A stretch of 64,000 bases of DNA from Halicephalobus mephisto (GCA_009193035.1 SWDT01000156.1:62001-126000), one strand, 5' to 3'. Numbered from the stretch's first letter, positions 46,393 through 59,100 are shown. Notes: a model not told the origin generated them from the letters alone. Made by a program: numbers and translations.

Positions 46393-48450
46393 ATGAGTAC
46401 TCGCGGGAGCGGCGCGAATCTCGAACCGTTGCCTTTTGTCAGAAGTTTCCATCCCAACAATCCTGAAGAAATCGAGGACAAAGAAGGTTTGTTTATATAT
46501 CGTTTTTACATAAACTTTATTTATTCAGAAGAAAGAAGTAAATCGTCACACAAGGATAAGAAATCCAAGAGAAGACGCGACAGGAGCAGTTCTCGAGACC
46601 GCCATCGAGACAGGAGACGTTCCAGATCTCGTGATCGCGATTCGAGGAGGAAAAAACGAAGAAGGAGCCGTTCTCGTTCTAGTTCAGCTTCACCGAAACG
46701 CAGATCTCGTAAGTTTTAGTTTGGAATTAAAATAACCTACTTTTTTAGATCGGGATTCCTCCTATGACAGATCGTCCCGTTATGACGACGACAGATCATC
46801 CAAGTACGATGACGAAAGAGAAAGATCGTCGAAATACGATGACGATAAAGAAAGATCATCCAAATACGAAGATCGGCGTCAAAATCGATATGAAATGCAT
46901 GAAGAATACAGAAACCCGGTCCAGCAACAAGACGAATTTCCAAACAACGTCATTCCACACATAGAAGCCAGTTTAATTCAAAATAACGGAAGCGTCCTAA
47001 GTGCCGGTGTTCCAGATGCTGTGCAGCAACCAATGTCCGAAGCTGAAGCCAGAGAACAACGTCGCAAATCTCGTTGGAGTTCAAATAAAGCGTTCGTTCC
47101 TGGGATGCCGACCATTTTGCCCAGTGATTTGGACGACAACCAGACCCAAGTTTATCTCTGTAAGTTTTGTATCTTTTCAACTTTGAAATTCGTTTTTAGT
47201 GACGATCGAGATTGAAGAATGTACTCGGAAACTTAGATTGAACGAATTTATGACTACTAGTGGAGAAAGAAGTCCTTCGCCGGAACCTATTTACGATAAT
47301 ACAGGCAAACGTTTGAACACTCGTGAAGTCCGGAAAAAACAAGAATTGGAGCAACGCCGGCATGAGAAAATCATGTTGTTGAAGACGTTAAACCCGGATT
47401 ACAAACCTCCAGCTGATTATAAACCCCCGAATATCAGATTGCACGAAAAAGTATGGATTCCGCAAGAGGAACACCCGGAGATCAATTTTGTGGGGTTACT
47501 TATTGGTCCTCGTGGGAACACTCTGAAAGCCCTCGAGCAAGAAACAGGTGCCAGGATCATAATTCGTGGAAAAGGATCCATAAAAGAAGGTAAACTGCTA
47601 AGAAGGGAAGGCCCGATGCCTGGCGAAAATGAACCATTACATGCCTATGTTACTGGGTTGGATATGACTGTCATTAAAAAAGCATGTGAAAGAGTAAGTA
47701 ATTTGTTTTTCAGGACTTTAATTAATGAGGTTTTAGATTCAAAGTATCCTAGATGATGCTCTAACTAGACCGGATGCAAATAATTTGCTAAGACAGCATC
47801 AACTTCGTGAACTTGCTGTACTCAATGGTACATTGCGACCAGAAGATATTCTAGGAGGAACAAGATGTAGTAATTGTGGAAGTGATCAACATAAAACATA
47901 TGAATGTCCGGAACAACAGAATGTGACTGCGAATATTATTTGTTCTGCTTGTGGAGCTGCTGGACATATTGCACGTGATTGTTTGGCTCCAAGACAGGGC
48001 TATCAAGCAGCAAATAATGAGGAACTTGATAATGAGGTTGGGAGTTTTACGTTGTTGGGTAATATTGATGGGAAATGGTTTTAGTACTCTGCATTGATGG
48101 CTGAGATTAGTGGCACAGGAGGAGCAGCTGGCCAAAAATCAGCTACACAGACGACTACTGCTCCTTTCAAATTACCACCTCCACAATTAAATATCCAATA
48201 TACAAGACCCCCTGTTCGTCAATTCCAGAATACTACGAATCAGATTTATGCTTCTCAACCGAGACACAATCTTCCTCCTCCTCCTAGTTGGCCACCTGAA
48301 ATGATGGGTCATGATGGTCAAATGCATCTTGATCCTACTGCTGCTGCTGCTGCTTTTGAAGCTATGAATGCAGCGTCTAATGGTGGAGCTTTTCCTTTCG
48401 GACTGTTACCTCCTCCTCCACCTCCTCCCCCTTCAATGCCTGATCCGTGA
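46393..48450 (+). CDS. sfa-1: Splicing factor 1 / branch-point binding protein
   Basis: SF1/BBP binds the intron branch point and pairs with U2AF65 in early spliceosome assembly. Exons 46393-46486, 46529-46708, 46749-47159, 47200-47693, 47737-48036 and 48085-48450 give 614 residues; phases close. Domains in order: an RS-rich N-terminal region; a DRSSKYDD repeat; the U2AF-ligand motif RRKSRWSS; the phosphorylatable GERSPSPEP; a KH/QUA2 domain with the GPRG loop (FVGLLIGPRGNTLKALEQET) and RGKGSIKEGK; two CCHC zinc knuckles (CSNCGSDQHKTYEC and CSACGAAGHIARDC); and a Pro-rich tail ending in PPPPPPPPSMPDP. The 48 bp last intron (48037-48084) has an in-frame stop if retained. AATAAA is at 48525-48530. 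Two zinc knuckles and the long RS region match nematode SFA-1. Confidence 0.96.
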
Positions 48451-48559
48451 ATGAAGGCAACCCTTCCTCCCTTAAAGTTCGGGTAACTTCTATATTACAA
48501 TCATTTTAAAGTAACATTTTGTGAAATAAATCATGTTACGATCATGGTTTTGACCTTTG

Positions 48560-48775
48560 TTCTTTTCTGTTCACGCCACTTTTAGTTCTTTACAAAAACA
48601 AAGGCGGTGCTTTGGTTACATTCCGATATCACGTCGTTATTTGAAAACAACTCCATGTGGTGATCCTAAGAAACGGAAGATCAGTGGTCTTTATGATTAT
48701 CGGAGAAAGAAAATATTATGTATAGAAAACTGGTCGATGGAGAATGATCTTTTTGCAAATTTTAAATGATCGACA
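48560..48775 (+). other. Possible short coding exon downstream of sfa-1
   Basis: About 55 nt after the sfa-1 poly(A) site, CCACTTTTAG (ending 48585) precedes a frame open to TGA at about 48769, with basic content (RRYLKTTPCGDPKKRKISGL). The spacing suits an SL2-type downstream operon gene, but the frame has no ATG. A later ATTTCAG (49432) with a short frame ending at AAATAAAATG could be a last exon. Not recognised; may be a relic. Confidence 0.25.
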
Positions 48776-49989
48776 TGAGAAATGAGATCAAAAGAGATGC
48801 GCAAAAGTTTTCAATGACATATTTAAGATAGATTGAAAAGGCCAATTTTATTGAGAAATATTTTTGTGCACAATGTGCATAACGCCTCACAATGCACCAG
48901 AATGCGCATCTTTGAAGGAAAAAAATTTTCCTTGAAAAAAAAGATAAATTTAGAAATTAAAAAAAAAGTAATTTTGGGAAAATAGGAATTAAGTTTTTTA
49001 AATTAAAATAATGAAGAACTGTGACGTCATTAAATATGAAAAGTTTTAAAAAATTTAAATTTAAAAAAAAGTTGTTTTTTTTAAATTGAAAATTTTAACT
49101 TTTTTGAAATTTAAGAAAAGTTATAATTTTTAAAATATTTAAAAATAGTTTTTGAAATTTTTGCAAATTCTTGAGAAATTAAAAAAATTTTTTCTGATTT
49201 TTCTTTAAATTTTCCGATTTTTTTAAGTTAGAAATTTTTACGGTATTTTTTTTGAAAATTGTAAATTTTCGAAGAATTTAAAAAATTTCAGTTTTTTTGA
49301 AAATTTTGTTTTTAAAAAAAGTTATAATTTTTAAAGTATTTTTGATTTTTTGAAAATTTGCAAATTTTTCAGATTCAGAAGTAATTTGGAATTACTGCCC
49401 TTTTTGAAGTTCCTACTTTGTGGTGTATTTCAGGTCATCATTTGTTTGTCCGTCATTTACATCGAAAATAAAATGTATTTCAACGAAAAAAACCAATTTT
49501 TTACACTGTAAGAAAAAATGGATACGATAACAGTACTTTGTTGTTAGTTTTGATTTCTAGCAAATTCTGTTTTGAGAATTTTTTTAAAACGGAAGCAAGT
49601 TAAAAAAAATAAAAAAATTTAAATTTTTATATTAATTTCGAAAAATGAGTCATCGAGGTTTTTTGTGGATTCAGCTGGGATTTGAAATTTGATAGTTCTT
49701 CGATTTTTATAATATTTCAATTTTAAATTTTTCATTGAATTCGGTTTTCGGTTTTTGATGATCATTGCATCATTCTTTCGTTCGCTGATGTTTTTTACAT
49801 GCCTTCCGAAATGACCATTAGACAAGATGACGAAATAGTTTGTAAATTTAGAATCTTGTTGGATATTTTTAAATTCTAAAAGCAATTATGGATGATCTTC
49901 CAGATCACCGGTTATATATCGTATTATTACAAAAAATTGGAGTTTTGCTGATCGAAAATTGGGAATTTCAAAGAAAAACCGAAAATTTA

Positions 49990-50125
49990 GGTAAAAACGA
50001 AAAAAACAAGCGCGCGCGAGAGGACAGAGCGAGTGGAGACAGTTGGTTTTGGCAGTGATTTGCCGGATTTGCCACTTTTCCCACGTCTACGGATCTCTCT
50101 CCCTTTGCGCGGGAATTCAAAAATG
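49990..50125 (-). repeat. Decayed GC-rich dispersed repeat
   Basis: GGTAAAAACG..GCGCGCGCGAGAGGACAG, AGCGAGTGGAGACAGTTGGT, TTGCCACTTTTCCCACGTCT and TTTGCGCGGGAATTCAAAAA keep the family order. The core is diverged. Further decayed units follow to 51060 (for example TTTGCGCGGGAATTCAAAAA again near 50920). Confidence 0.6.
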
Positions 50126-52146
50126 AAAAATGCTTTTTCCGAAATTTTAAGTTTTTTAAAATTCTAACATTTAAAAAGTAATAATTTTAGGAAAATTACC
50201 AAATTTATCACTTTTTTAAAAAAATCTTTTTCCTTTTACGTGCAAATTTGAAACTCGGAAATCACATGATTATAAAAATAAAAAATAAAAAATTTTATAC
50301 AATTTTTTCAATGTAAATTTTTTTATTTTAAAATTATAAAAGAAATTCTAAAAAAGTGAGTTGATTTTAACAGTCAATTGTCAGAATTACTTTTTTTCAT
50401 TTTTTAAATTTAAATTTTTTCGTTTTTAAATTTAAATTTTTTTCATTTTTCATTTTTAAATTTAATTTTTTCACTTTTTTTCATTTTTTAAATTTTACTT
50501 TTTTCATTTTTTAAATTTTATTTTTTCACTTTTTTAAATTCTTAAATTCTTAAATTTTACTTTTTTTCATTTTTAAATTTTAATTTTCTAAATTTTATTT
50601 TTCTTCGGTATAAGAATTCGAAAATTAGAAATACGTCAAAGTTATTAAAGGATTAAAAATAAAATTATTTTGAAACAAATTTTCAGAATTTAAAAAAATA
50701 TCCAATAATTACAAAAAAAAATTTTAAAAAGAATTAATTCCGAAAAGATTGCCAAATTTGTCGTTTTTGCAGGAATTCAAAAATCGCAAAAAAATCATTT
50801 TTATAAAAATCAAAAATAAACATTTTTTTGAAGATTGATTTCCAAAAATTAAAAAAAAATTAATTTTAGTAAAATTGCCAAATTTTTCATTTTTGTCATT
50901 TTTACGAATTTCTCTCACTTTGCGCGGGAATTCAAAAACAAATTTTATTTCGAAATTTTTTAAACACGAATTTTTCAGAAAATTCCAGAAGTTAAAAATA
51001 GAAACAAAAAAAATTGATTTCGAAGAAATTACCAAATTTATCATTTTTAATTTTTTTTGAAACTTGATCGAAAATTGAAAATTCAAAAAATAATGTGTTC
51101 CGAGTTATGATGTCTGTGAATTTAACATGTAATAAAAACAACTTGAATTAGTCACGTTTTTGGGTTTATAGACGTTCTCATCGCGTGCTGGCCGCGTCAT
51201 CAGATTCAAAATCACCGAAACGTGATTTTGGATGTTTAATTACACATTATGATCTCTGTTTCCAGTCATAAAAACCGTAATTTTCGATTTAGTAACAAAT
51301 GTAAATTTTTATCACAAATGTCGAATATTTATAAAAATAATAATTGTTACATTTTTGTTAATTTTGGAATTTTTATGAAATTAAAAATTATAATTTTTTT
51401 TGAATTTAATGGAAATATAAGTTGGATTTAAAATATCTGATATATCGTAGTTTTTTAATTTGTCGATATATTGTATAAAATTCACCGATGTCAACACACA
51501 CAAAAAACACAATTTTCGATTTAGTAACAAATGTAAATTTTTATTAATTTTTAATTTTTATCACAAATGTCGAATATTTATAAAAATGACAATTGTTACA
51601 TTTTTGTAATTTTGTAATTTTTACGAAATTAAAAATAATTTTTTGTGTTTTTAGTCACAAAATTCGAAAACAATGTGAAAATCGTTCTTCTAGAAAACTA
51701 CACCTATTTAGAGTCACGTGGTCATCTGGGCAGATCTCCATCACGATAATTGGTGATTTATTTTCGTTGAAATGGGAGCTGTCTGTCAATCATGTTGATT
51801 TTTTTAGTCTCTTAGAGATCGGCATAATGCCGAATCAGATCAGTTAATCTATATCATTATTTCATCATCGTTACAACGAAGAAACATTGTTTTCATTTCG
51901 AGTCAGAAGGTGGGGCTTACAGGCCGAACGGAAGTCGGAAAACGGATGCGTCGGTCGTGGAGGTAACGCAGATGGCTATTCGTCTCCACGTGGTGGTTCT
52001 CACGGCCAATCGCGTGCGTTTATTTCATCGCCAAAGGCATCATTGATGTCTTTGAAACCACCTTTGATTCTTTCTCCAATTTCGCGTTGAAACGAGTAAT
52101 TCTTTCGATGCATTAAAATCACGCCAGTGGGCGGGTCTTCTGGATC

Positions 52147-52154
52147 TATATAAG
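52147..52154 (+). promoter_or_regulatory. TATA box of tatn-1
   Basis: TATATAAG lies about 120 bp before the start codon, after GGGCGGG (about 52130). A 5' UTR intron likely ends at TTTTTCAG (52253). Upstream, CTTTGAA and CCTTTGATT (about 52055-52075) resemble TCF/POP-1 or nuclear-receptor half sites; that reading is speculative. Confidence 0.5.
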
Positions 52155-52269
52155 TGTCTCTAACCTTTGAATTTCCAAGGACTGTTCTTAGTCTAAGTAC
52201 CCCAATCGTGTCGGATACTTGGGATTTTATAAAAAAACATTTTTATTTTTCAGATTACTGTAAGCAAAA

Positions 52270-54325
52270 ATGGTCGTTGCCACCTCCCACATGAACTACC
52301 TTCCTCGAAAATACTCCCCCACCGACGACAGAATCAACAACAACACACCGTCCCACAAGAACTTCCATCGTCGGATTAACATCACGAGACCTAATCACCA
52401 GCGCTTTCCCATTGTAAGTCATTTTCTCATCAATTAATCTTGTTTGTGATTGCATGCGGATAACACGCGGATCTGATCTGCATCAGATATTCGTAAATAA
52501 TCATTTCGCAAAATATAAACCAATGCGAATGAATTTTAGTAAGATGTTCTGGAAAAATAATTTTATTCGAAAAAAATAAATATTAGCAAAGTGTTCTGAA
52601 AGAAATAATTTTTGGCAAAATGTTCTGAAAATTTTTTTTATAAGAATCATTTTTGGCAAAGTGTTCTGAAAAAAAATGTCTTTATTAATGAAAATTATTT
52701 TTGGCAAAGTGTTCTGAAAAATTTTTTTATAAGAATCATTTTTGGCAAAGTGTTCTGAAAAAAATCATTCCTAAATGTCGAACACGAGTCAGACTGATTT
52801 TTTTTTTCTAAGAAGAAAAACCAGTGCGAGTCATTTTTAGTAGTCGGTTTAATGAATCATTTCTTTACATTGAGCGCGAGTTGAGCCAGTTCTTACTTTT
52901 TTGTGATTCAATCAAAGTAAGTTAGGTTACCAAATCTGATTTCGACTCTCATAATTCTATATAAAAAATAAATTTCAAAAAAATCCATATATAAAAAAAT
53001 TTTTTCGAATAAAATTTAATATTTTTTAAAATTTCAATATTTTATTTTTTTAAAATTATTTTTTGCAGGAATTGAATAAGCCGATTTCTCGGAGACCTCT
53101 AGAAACCTGGACGAAATTGAAGGCTTCCGATCATGCCAGAAACACCGTCAACCCTATCCGGAAGATCGCCGACAAGATGTCCGTTCCTCCGAACCCCGAC
53201 AAGTACCCCATTAAGTTGAATCTCGGGGACCCTACTGTAATGGGAAATCTGCCTCCAAGTGAAGCCGCAATTGATGCAATTATTGAAACCGTTAAATCCC
53301 ACAAATCCGATGGATACGGTGTATCAGTCGGAACATTATCTGCAAGACAAGTTATTGCAGAAAAATTTTCTCTTCCAAGTGCTCCTATTGATCCTGAAAA
53401 CGTGATTCTTGCAAGTGGATGTTCTCATGCTTTGCAGATGGCTTTAGAGGCGATTGCTGATCCGGGGGATAATGTCCTTGTTCCACATCCTGGATTTCCG
53501 TTATATACTACACTTTGCAAGCCCCACGACATCGACACCCGAGGCTATGCTTTGAAGATGGACGAAGACGGATTAATCGATCTCATTGATTTAGAAACAA
53601 AAATCGACGAAAAAACAAAAGCAATCATCATCAACAATCCGTCCAATCCTACTGGAATAGTTTTTCCGAAAAAACATCTAGAAGATATTTTAAAACTTGC
53701 CGAAAAATACCGTATTGTCATTATTGCAGACGAAATATACGGTAATTTGACATATGATGACGAACACGAATTTATCCCGATCGCCAGTCTTTCGCCGAAA
53801 GTGCCCGTGATCACGTGTGACGGAATCGGGAAGCGGTTTCTGGTTCCCGGATGGCGATTAGGGTGGGCGATTATCCACAACAGATACGGTGTTCTGAACG
53901 AGGTGAGAGAAGGAATGATTGCTCTTAGTCAGAAAATCGTCGGACCTTGCAGTTTGATCCAAGGAGCTCTTCCAAAAATCCTCAAAGAAACTCCAGAAAG
54001 CTACTTCCGGAACATCACATCTGTTCTTAAAGAAAATGCAGAAATTTGCATGAAAGCTTTTGAAAAAATTCCTTGTTTGAAGCCGTTGAGACCTCAGGGG
54101 GCTATGTACCTGATGGTCAAGGTGGACGAGGACAGGATCGGAGAAGAAACAGAACTCGTCCAGGAACTGATAAGAAACGAAAGTGTTTATTGTTTGCCCG
54201 GATCTGCCTTCAACTGTCCCGGCTGGATCAGACTTGTCCTAACATTGCCTCAGGAAATCACCAAAGAAGCCTGCGAGAGGATTTCGAGATTCTGCATCAC
54301 AGAACTTTCGAAAAAAGAAAAATAA
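52270..54325 (+). CDS. tatn-1: Tyrosine aminotransferase
   Basis: PLP-dependent class I/II aminotransferase that turns tyrosine and 2-oxoglutarate into 4-hydroxyphenylpyruvate, the first step of tyrosine breakdown. Exons 52270-52413 and 53069-54325 give 466 residues, close to the family length. Seen: LNLGDPTVMGNLPP; YGVSVGTLSARQ; NNPSNPTG (PLP-contact Asn about 241); ADEIYGNLTY (Asp about 269, Tyr about 272); the PLP lysine about 303 in GIGKRFLVPGWRLGW; and the carboxylate-binding Arg in CPGWIRLVLT. All catalytic residues are present. The first 48 residues are basic and Asn/His-rich without clear family similarity. The start is the first ATG after a likely 5' UTR acceptor. The 655 bp intron is A/T-rich and partly repetitive. 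Confidence 0.95.
52545..52770. repeat. Tandem repeat in the tatn-1 intron
   Basis: Five copies of ATTTTTGGCAAAGTGTTCTG with spacers of 20-45 bp. Confidence 0.75.
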
Positions 54326-54589
54326 TTTTAAATTTTTTAAATTTTTATTAATACCCATGAATGTACATATGTCTTTCTCGATTTTTGCAATTTTTAAAAT
54401 TTTATTTTTATTGGAAAACATATCTCAGACAATATTATTCTCAGATTCACCAGCTATTATCTATTTCGTTGAATTTACAAATACATGGTAAAAAATAAAT
54501 ATTTTTTCTTATTTATTGAAAAATACAAAGTTGATTTTCATTGAAAAGTTTCCAAAATCGAAATAAACAGATTTACTGTTAATGAAATT

Positions 54590-55045
54590 GGAAATTGACA
54601 AAAAAGTTTAAAAAAGTAAATTTAACTCTCACAAAGAAAGTTTTAAAAAATGAAAAATAAATAAGTCTCACCGCGAAAGTTTCAAAAATGAAAAAAGTAA
54701 ATTTAACTCTCACAGCGAAATTTTCAAAAATTTAAAAATAAACAACTCTCACCGCGAAAATTTTAAAAATTTAAAAATAAATAAGTCTCACAGCGAAAGT
54801 TTTAAAAATTATAAAATAAATAACTCTCGCAGAGAAAGTTTTAAAAAATGAAAAATAAATAAGTCTCACCGCGAAATTTTTAAAAATGAGTAATAAATAA
54901 GTCTCACAGCGAAAGTTTCAAAAATGAAAAAAGTAATTTTAACTCTCACAGAGAAAATTTCAAAAATTTAAAAATAAACAACTCTCGCAGAGAAAGTTTT
55001 AAAAATTAAAAAATAAATAACTCTCACAGCGAAAGTTTCGAAGAT
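54590..55045. repeat. GCGAAAGTTT minisatellite downstream of tatn-1
   Basis: Roughly ten units of about 45 bp: (AACTCTCACAGCGAAAGTTT or AAGTCTCACCGCGAAAGTTT) plus TAAAAATGAAAAATAAAT. AATAAA at 54494 just before it may serve as the tatn-1 poly(A) signal. Confidence 0.8.
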
Positions 55046-55303
55046 TCTAGTAAGTTCGCTTATTTTTAAGCGACAATGAAGTTTTACAAAAAAAATATTT
55101 AATAAACCAAAATAATTATAAATTTTATTATTTTTAAAGTAATTACGAAATAAATAAAAAATGAACAATTTGGTGATCAGGTCCCAAATGATGTCGGGTT
55201 AATGATGTTATTTTTGATTTTGATCAGTCCACGACTTGTTTTTCGATTTGGCGATCATTTATAAATTCAAATTCTATCGTAATTGTCAATGAAAAACACT
55301 AGA

Positions 55304-56120
55304 CACAAAAAGGTACATTGTACAAAATATATCGATATATTAAAATACTTTGGATATATCAGAAACATTATATTCAATGTATAGATACATTAATTTGATA
55401 TCAAATATATTATATTCGACGTAGAGATATATTAAACGTAATATCAATGTATTACATTCAGTATATCGATGTATTAAAGTAGTTCTGATATATCAGATAT
55501 ATTATGTTCAACATATCGATATACTGAATATAATATCAATATATCGATGTATTAAAGTAGTTCTGATATATCAGATATATTATGTTCGATATATCGTTAT
55601 ACTAAATATAATATCAATATATCGATATTTTATAACAGTTCTGATATATCAGATATATTATGTTCGATATATCGTTATACTAAATATAATATCAATATAT
55701 CGATGTATTATAACAGTTCTGATATATCAGATGTATTATGTTCAACATATCGATATACTGAATATAATATCAATATATCGATGTAGTAAAGTAGTTCTGA
55801 TATATTGAATGCACTATGTTCAACATATCGATATACTAAATTAATATCAATATATTATATTCAACATATCGATGTATTAAAATAGTTCTGATGTAACAAG
55901 TAATTCTACTCAACATATTAATACGCTAAATCTAATATTAACAGATCGATGTACCGGATATATTACATTTAACTTATCGATATACTAAATGCAATATGAA
56001 TGAATTACATTCAAAATATCGAATCATTAAAGATGACATTGATATCTTGTGGTTAATATATCGATAGATTGAATATAATGCATCTGATATATTCGAGTTG
56101 TTTCAATGTACCTTTTTGTG
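55304..56120. mobile_element. 817 bp satellite-bearing element with 17 bp perfect inverted ends
   Basis: CACAAAAAGGTACATTG (55304-55320) and its exact reverse complement (56104-56120) bound the element. The interior is a tandem of about 105-120 bp units (AGTTCTGATATATCAGATAT, CAATATATCGATGTATTAAA, TATTATGTTC(A/G)ACATATCG) rich in short palindromes. No coding frame, so a non-autonomous DNA transposon carrying a satellite is the simplest reading. It ends 6 bp from the stop codon of the minus-strand receptor gene. Confidence 0.75.
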
Positions 56121-56126
56121 CGAAAA

Positions 56127-59100
56127 TCAAAGAAAAATTGTATCGGCCAAGTTTTGTTGTTCTTTGTCCTCGATGAAATCAGAAGGGAAAATAGGTGTCA
56201 AATGAGTGTTACTACCTTTGGCTTCTGAGTTACTACTTAATGGAGTCGGAGATGGATCTGAATGACGAATCGACAATCTACTGAACATGGTCGTACTGTT
56301 GCCTGTATTGTTGCTGGCGGTCGCCGTCTGAGATCCCAGTCGATTGCGTCTCCGATGCCATCTGGAAGGTGCTAAAGTTTATTTATTCTGTGCTCCGTTT
56401 TACCAAAATCGACGGTCAAAGTTGATCATTAGATTTCGAGGTTAAAGTTGGCCATCAAAGTTGGTCATCAAACTTTGAAGTCAAAATTCGACATTAAAGT
56501 TGACCATCAAACTTCGAAGTCAAAATTCCAAGTAAAAATTCGACATCAAAGTTAGTCATTAGACTTCGAAGTCAAAATTCATCATCAGATTTTGACATAA
56601 AAGTTGGCCATCAAACTTCGAAGTCAAAATTCGAAACCAAAATTTGAACTTTTCGTGTTAAGATAAAACTAATGTTTTCAAAAATTCATGAATGTCGTTT
56701 TAGCATCAGAAGTTCAAGTTTTTACCTTAACTCCGAAATCAATTTTGATTTCGAATTCTGATGGTCAACTTTCATATTGAACTTCGATGGCCAAGTTCGA
56801 CTTTAAATTTTGATGATCAACTTTAATGTCGAACTTTGACCTCGAACTCTGATGATCAACTTTGACTTTAAATTTTGATGATTAACTTTGACTTTAAAAT
56901 TTGATGATTAACTTTAATTTTAAAATTTAATGATCAACTTTGACTTTAAATTTTGATGATTAACTTTGATTTTAAAATTTGATGATTAACTTTGACTTTA
57001 AATTTTGATGATTAACTTTGATGTCGAATTTTGATGATTAACTTTGACTTTAAAATTTAATGATTAACTTTGAATTTAAATTTTGATGATTAACTTTGAA
57101 TTTAAATTTTGATGATTAACTTTGATTTTAAATTTTGATCTCGAACTCTAACAGTTGGCTTTGATAAAACGGAACACTGATATAAATTTAAATAAACTTG
57201 AAACATACCGACAAAATAAGGCTCGGAATGTTTGTCGAAAACTGCTGGACATGAAACAATATATCCCAAAATTAATAGGATAAGTTAACTAAAAATTTGA
57301 AAAGTAATTAATCTTAAACAACCTCCTACCATAACCAGCATGTTGCTTGCGAGCATGAACGCCACGGGAAAAAGGCCTTCCATAAGGTGATTTTCGATTC
57401 CAAATGTGTTATAAACACACAAAAGACCCATAAAAATTGCCTGAGGCAAATTGACGACAAGAAAAATCGAAACTACCATAACCAACATTAAACTTGTAGA
57501 ATTTGAGTCGATTTGACGTTGGGCTTCTCTTGCACGTTTTTCTCTAAATTCCAATAATTTTTAATTTTTAATTTTTAATTTAAAAAATAAGCCAAGGGTA
57601 AAAATAAAAGAAGCTTCAAGCAAGGTCAAGGTCTAAATTTCCTTACAGAAGTTGTCGTTGTCCAAAAACGGGCCAACTAAGCACACGACATTGCCTGAAA
57701 GTGTAAAATTCCATCTCAAAGCGAAAAATCAAAAAAGAAATTCATCTTAATCGAAATAATCTTTTAAATCTTCCATATATAAAAATTCAAATGTTTAAAA
57801 CTATAAAAATTAAAAAATTTTCAAAAATAATCCATGTATAAAATTTAAATTTTAAACTTTTTCATATATGAAAAGTAAAGTTTTTAAATAATTTATATAA
57901 AAATTTAAATTTTAAACTTTTCCATATATGAAAAGTAAAATTTTTAAATAATTTATATAAAAAACTTTAAATTTTAAACTTTTCCATATATAAAATTTAA
58001 ATTTTAAACTTTTTCATATATGAAAAGTAAAGTTTTTAAATAATTTATATAAAAATTTAAATTTTAGACTTTTCCATATATGAAAAGTAAAATTTTTAAA
58101 TAATTTATATAAAAATTTAAATTTTAGACTTTTCCATATATAAAATTTAAATTTTAAACTTTTTCCATATATAAAATTTAAATTTTAAACTTTTTCCATA
58201 TATAAAATTTAAATTTTAAACTTTTTCATATATAAAATTTTAAACTTTTCCATATATGAAAAGTAAAGTTTTTAAATAATTTATATATAAAAAATTTAAA
58301 TTGATAAAATTAAAATTAAAAAAAATTGTTTTAAAGTAGTTTGTTGAGAGTTCGCTTTTCAATAGGCAAATTCGCTTGATTTTTTTCATTCTGTGCTTTT
58401 TTCCAGAAGACTGAAAATAAATTTCTTTATAAAAAATAATTTTAAAAATTCGAAAATTATTTTCAATAAAATTTTGAAAATTATTTCTTTAAAAGTTCGA
58501 AAATTATTTTTTAAATAAAAATTCGAAAATTATTTTTTAATAAAATTTTGGAAATTTTTTTTTATAAAAATTCGAAAATTATTTTTTTTAATTTTGAAAA
58601 ATTATTTTTTTTAAATTTTGAAAATTATTTTTTTTTATAAAAATTTAAAAATAAATAAATGAATTCGTTTTTTGGTTTTTTGTGTCCAATGTTTGAAAAA
58701 TTTATATTTACATAATTCCCTCGATTTTGGGAATTAAAAATTCAGTTAATTACGAAAAAATAAATTATTAGAATTTATAAAACTGAGACAGAAAATAAAT
58801 AATTTTAAATTCATCGAATGTTTACTGACCAAAAAACGAATTTGCTTTTTCCAGTGGTTTTTGATCATGAACTTTTATATTTCGATTTCACTTTCTTTTT
58901 AAAAAAGTATAAATACAGTAAATTCTAAAAATTTATCAACAATTTGCTTGGAAAATAAACGACTTCGCTGAACAAGTAAGCGACTTCGCTTAAATGTAAA
59001 TGACTTTGTTCAAAAAATAAACGACTTCGCTTAAATGTAAATGATTTTGTTCAAAAAATAAGCGACTTCGCTTAAAAATAAGCAACTTTCTTTAAGGAAT

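Larger units (their letters stand above)
48776..52269. other. Intergenic region, sfa-1 to tatn-1
   Basis: Mostly A/T-rich. 49990-50120 is a decayed GC-rich repeat. 50390-50610 is a TTTTTCATTTTTAAATTTTA repeat. 51270-51610 holds two copies, about 240 bp apart, of TCGATTTAGTAACAAATGTA followed by CACAAATGTCGAATATTTAT. 51660-52200 is more complex and holds the tatn-1 promoter. No other gene is seen. Confidence 0.6.

Noticed and set aside
46210..46452. 80-codon minus-strand frame over the sfa-1 start
   Set aside because: Antisense shadow of the sfa-1 promoter and first exon, without splice support.
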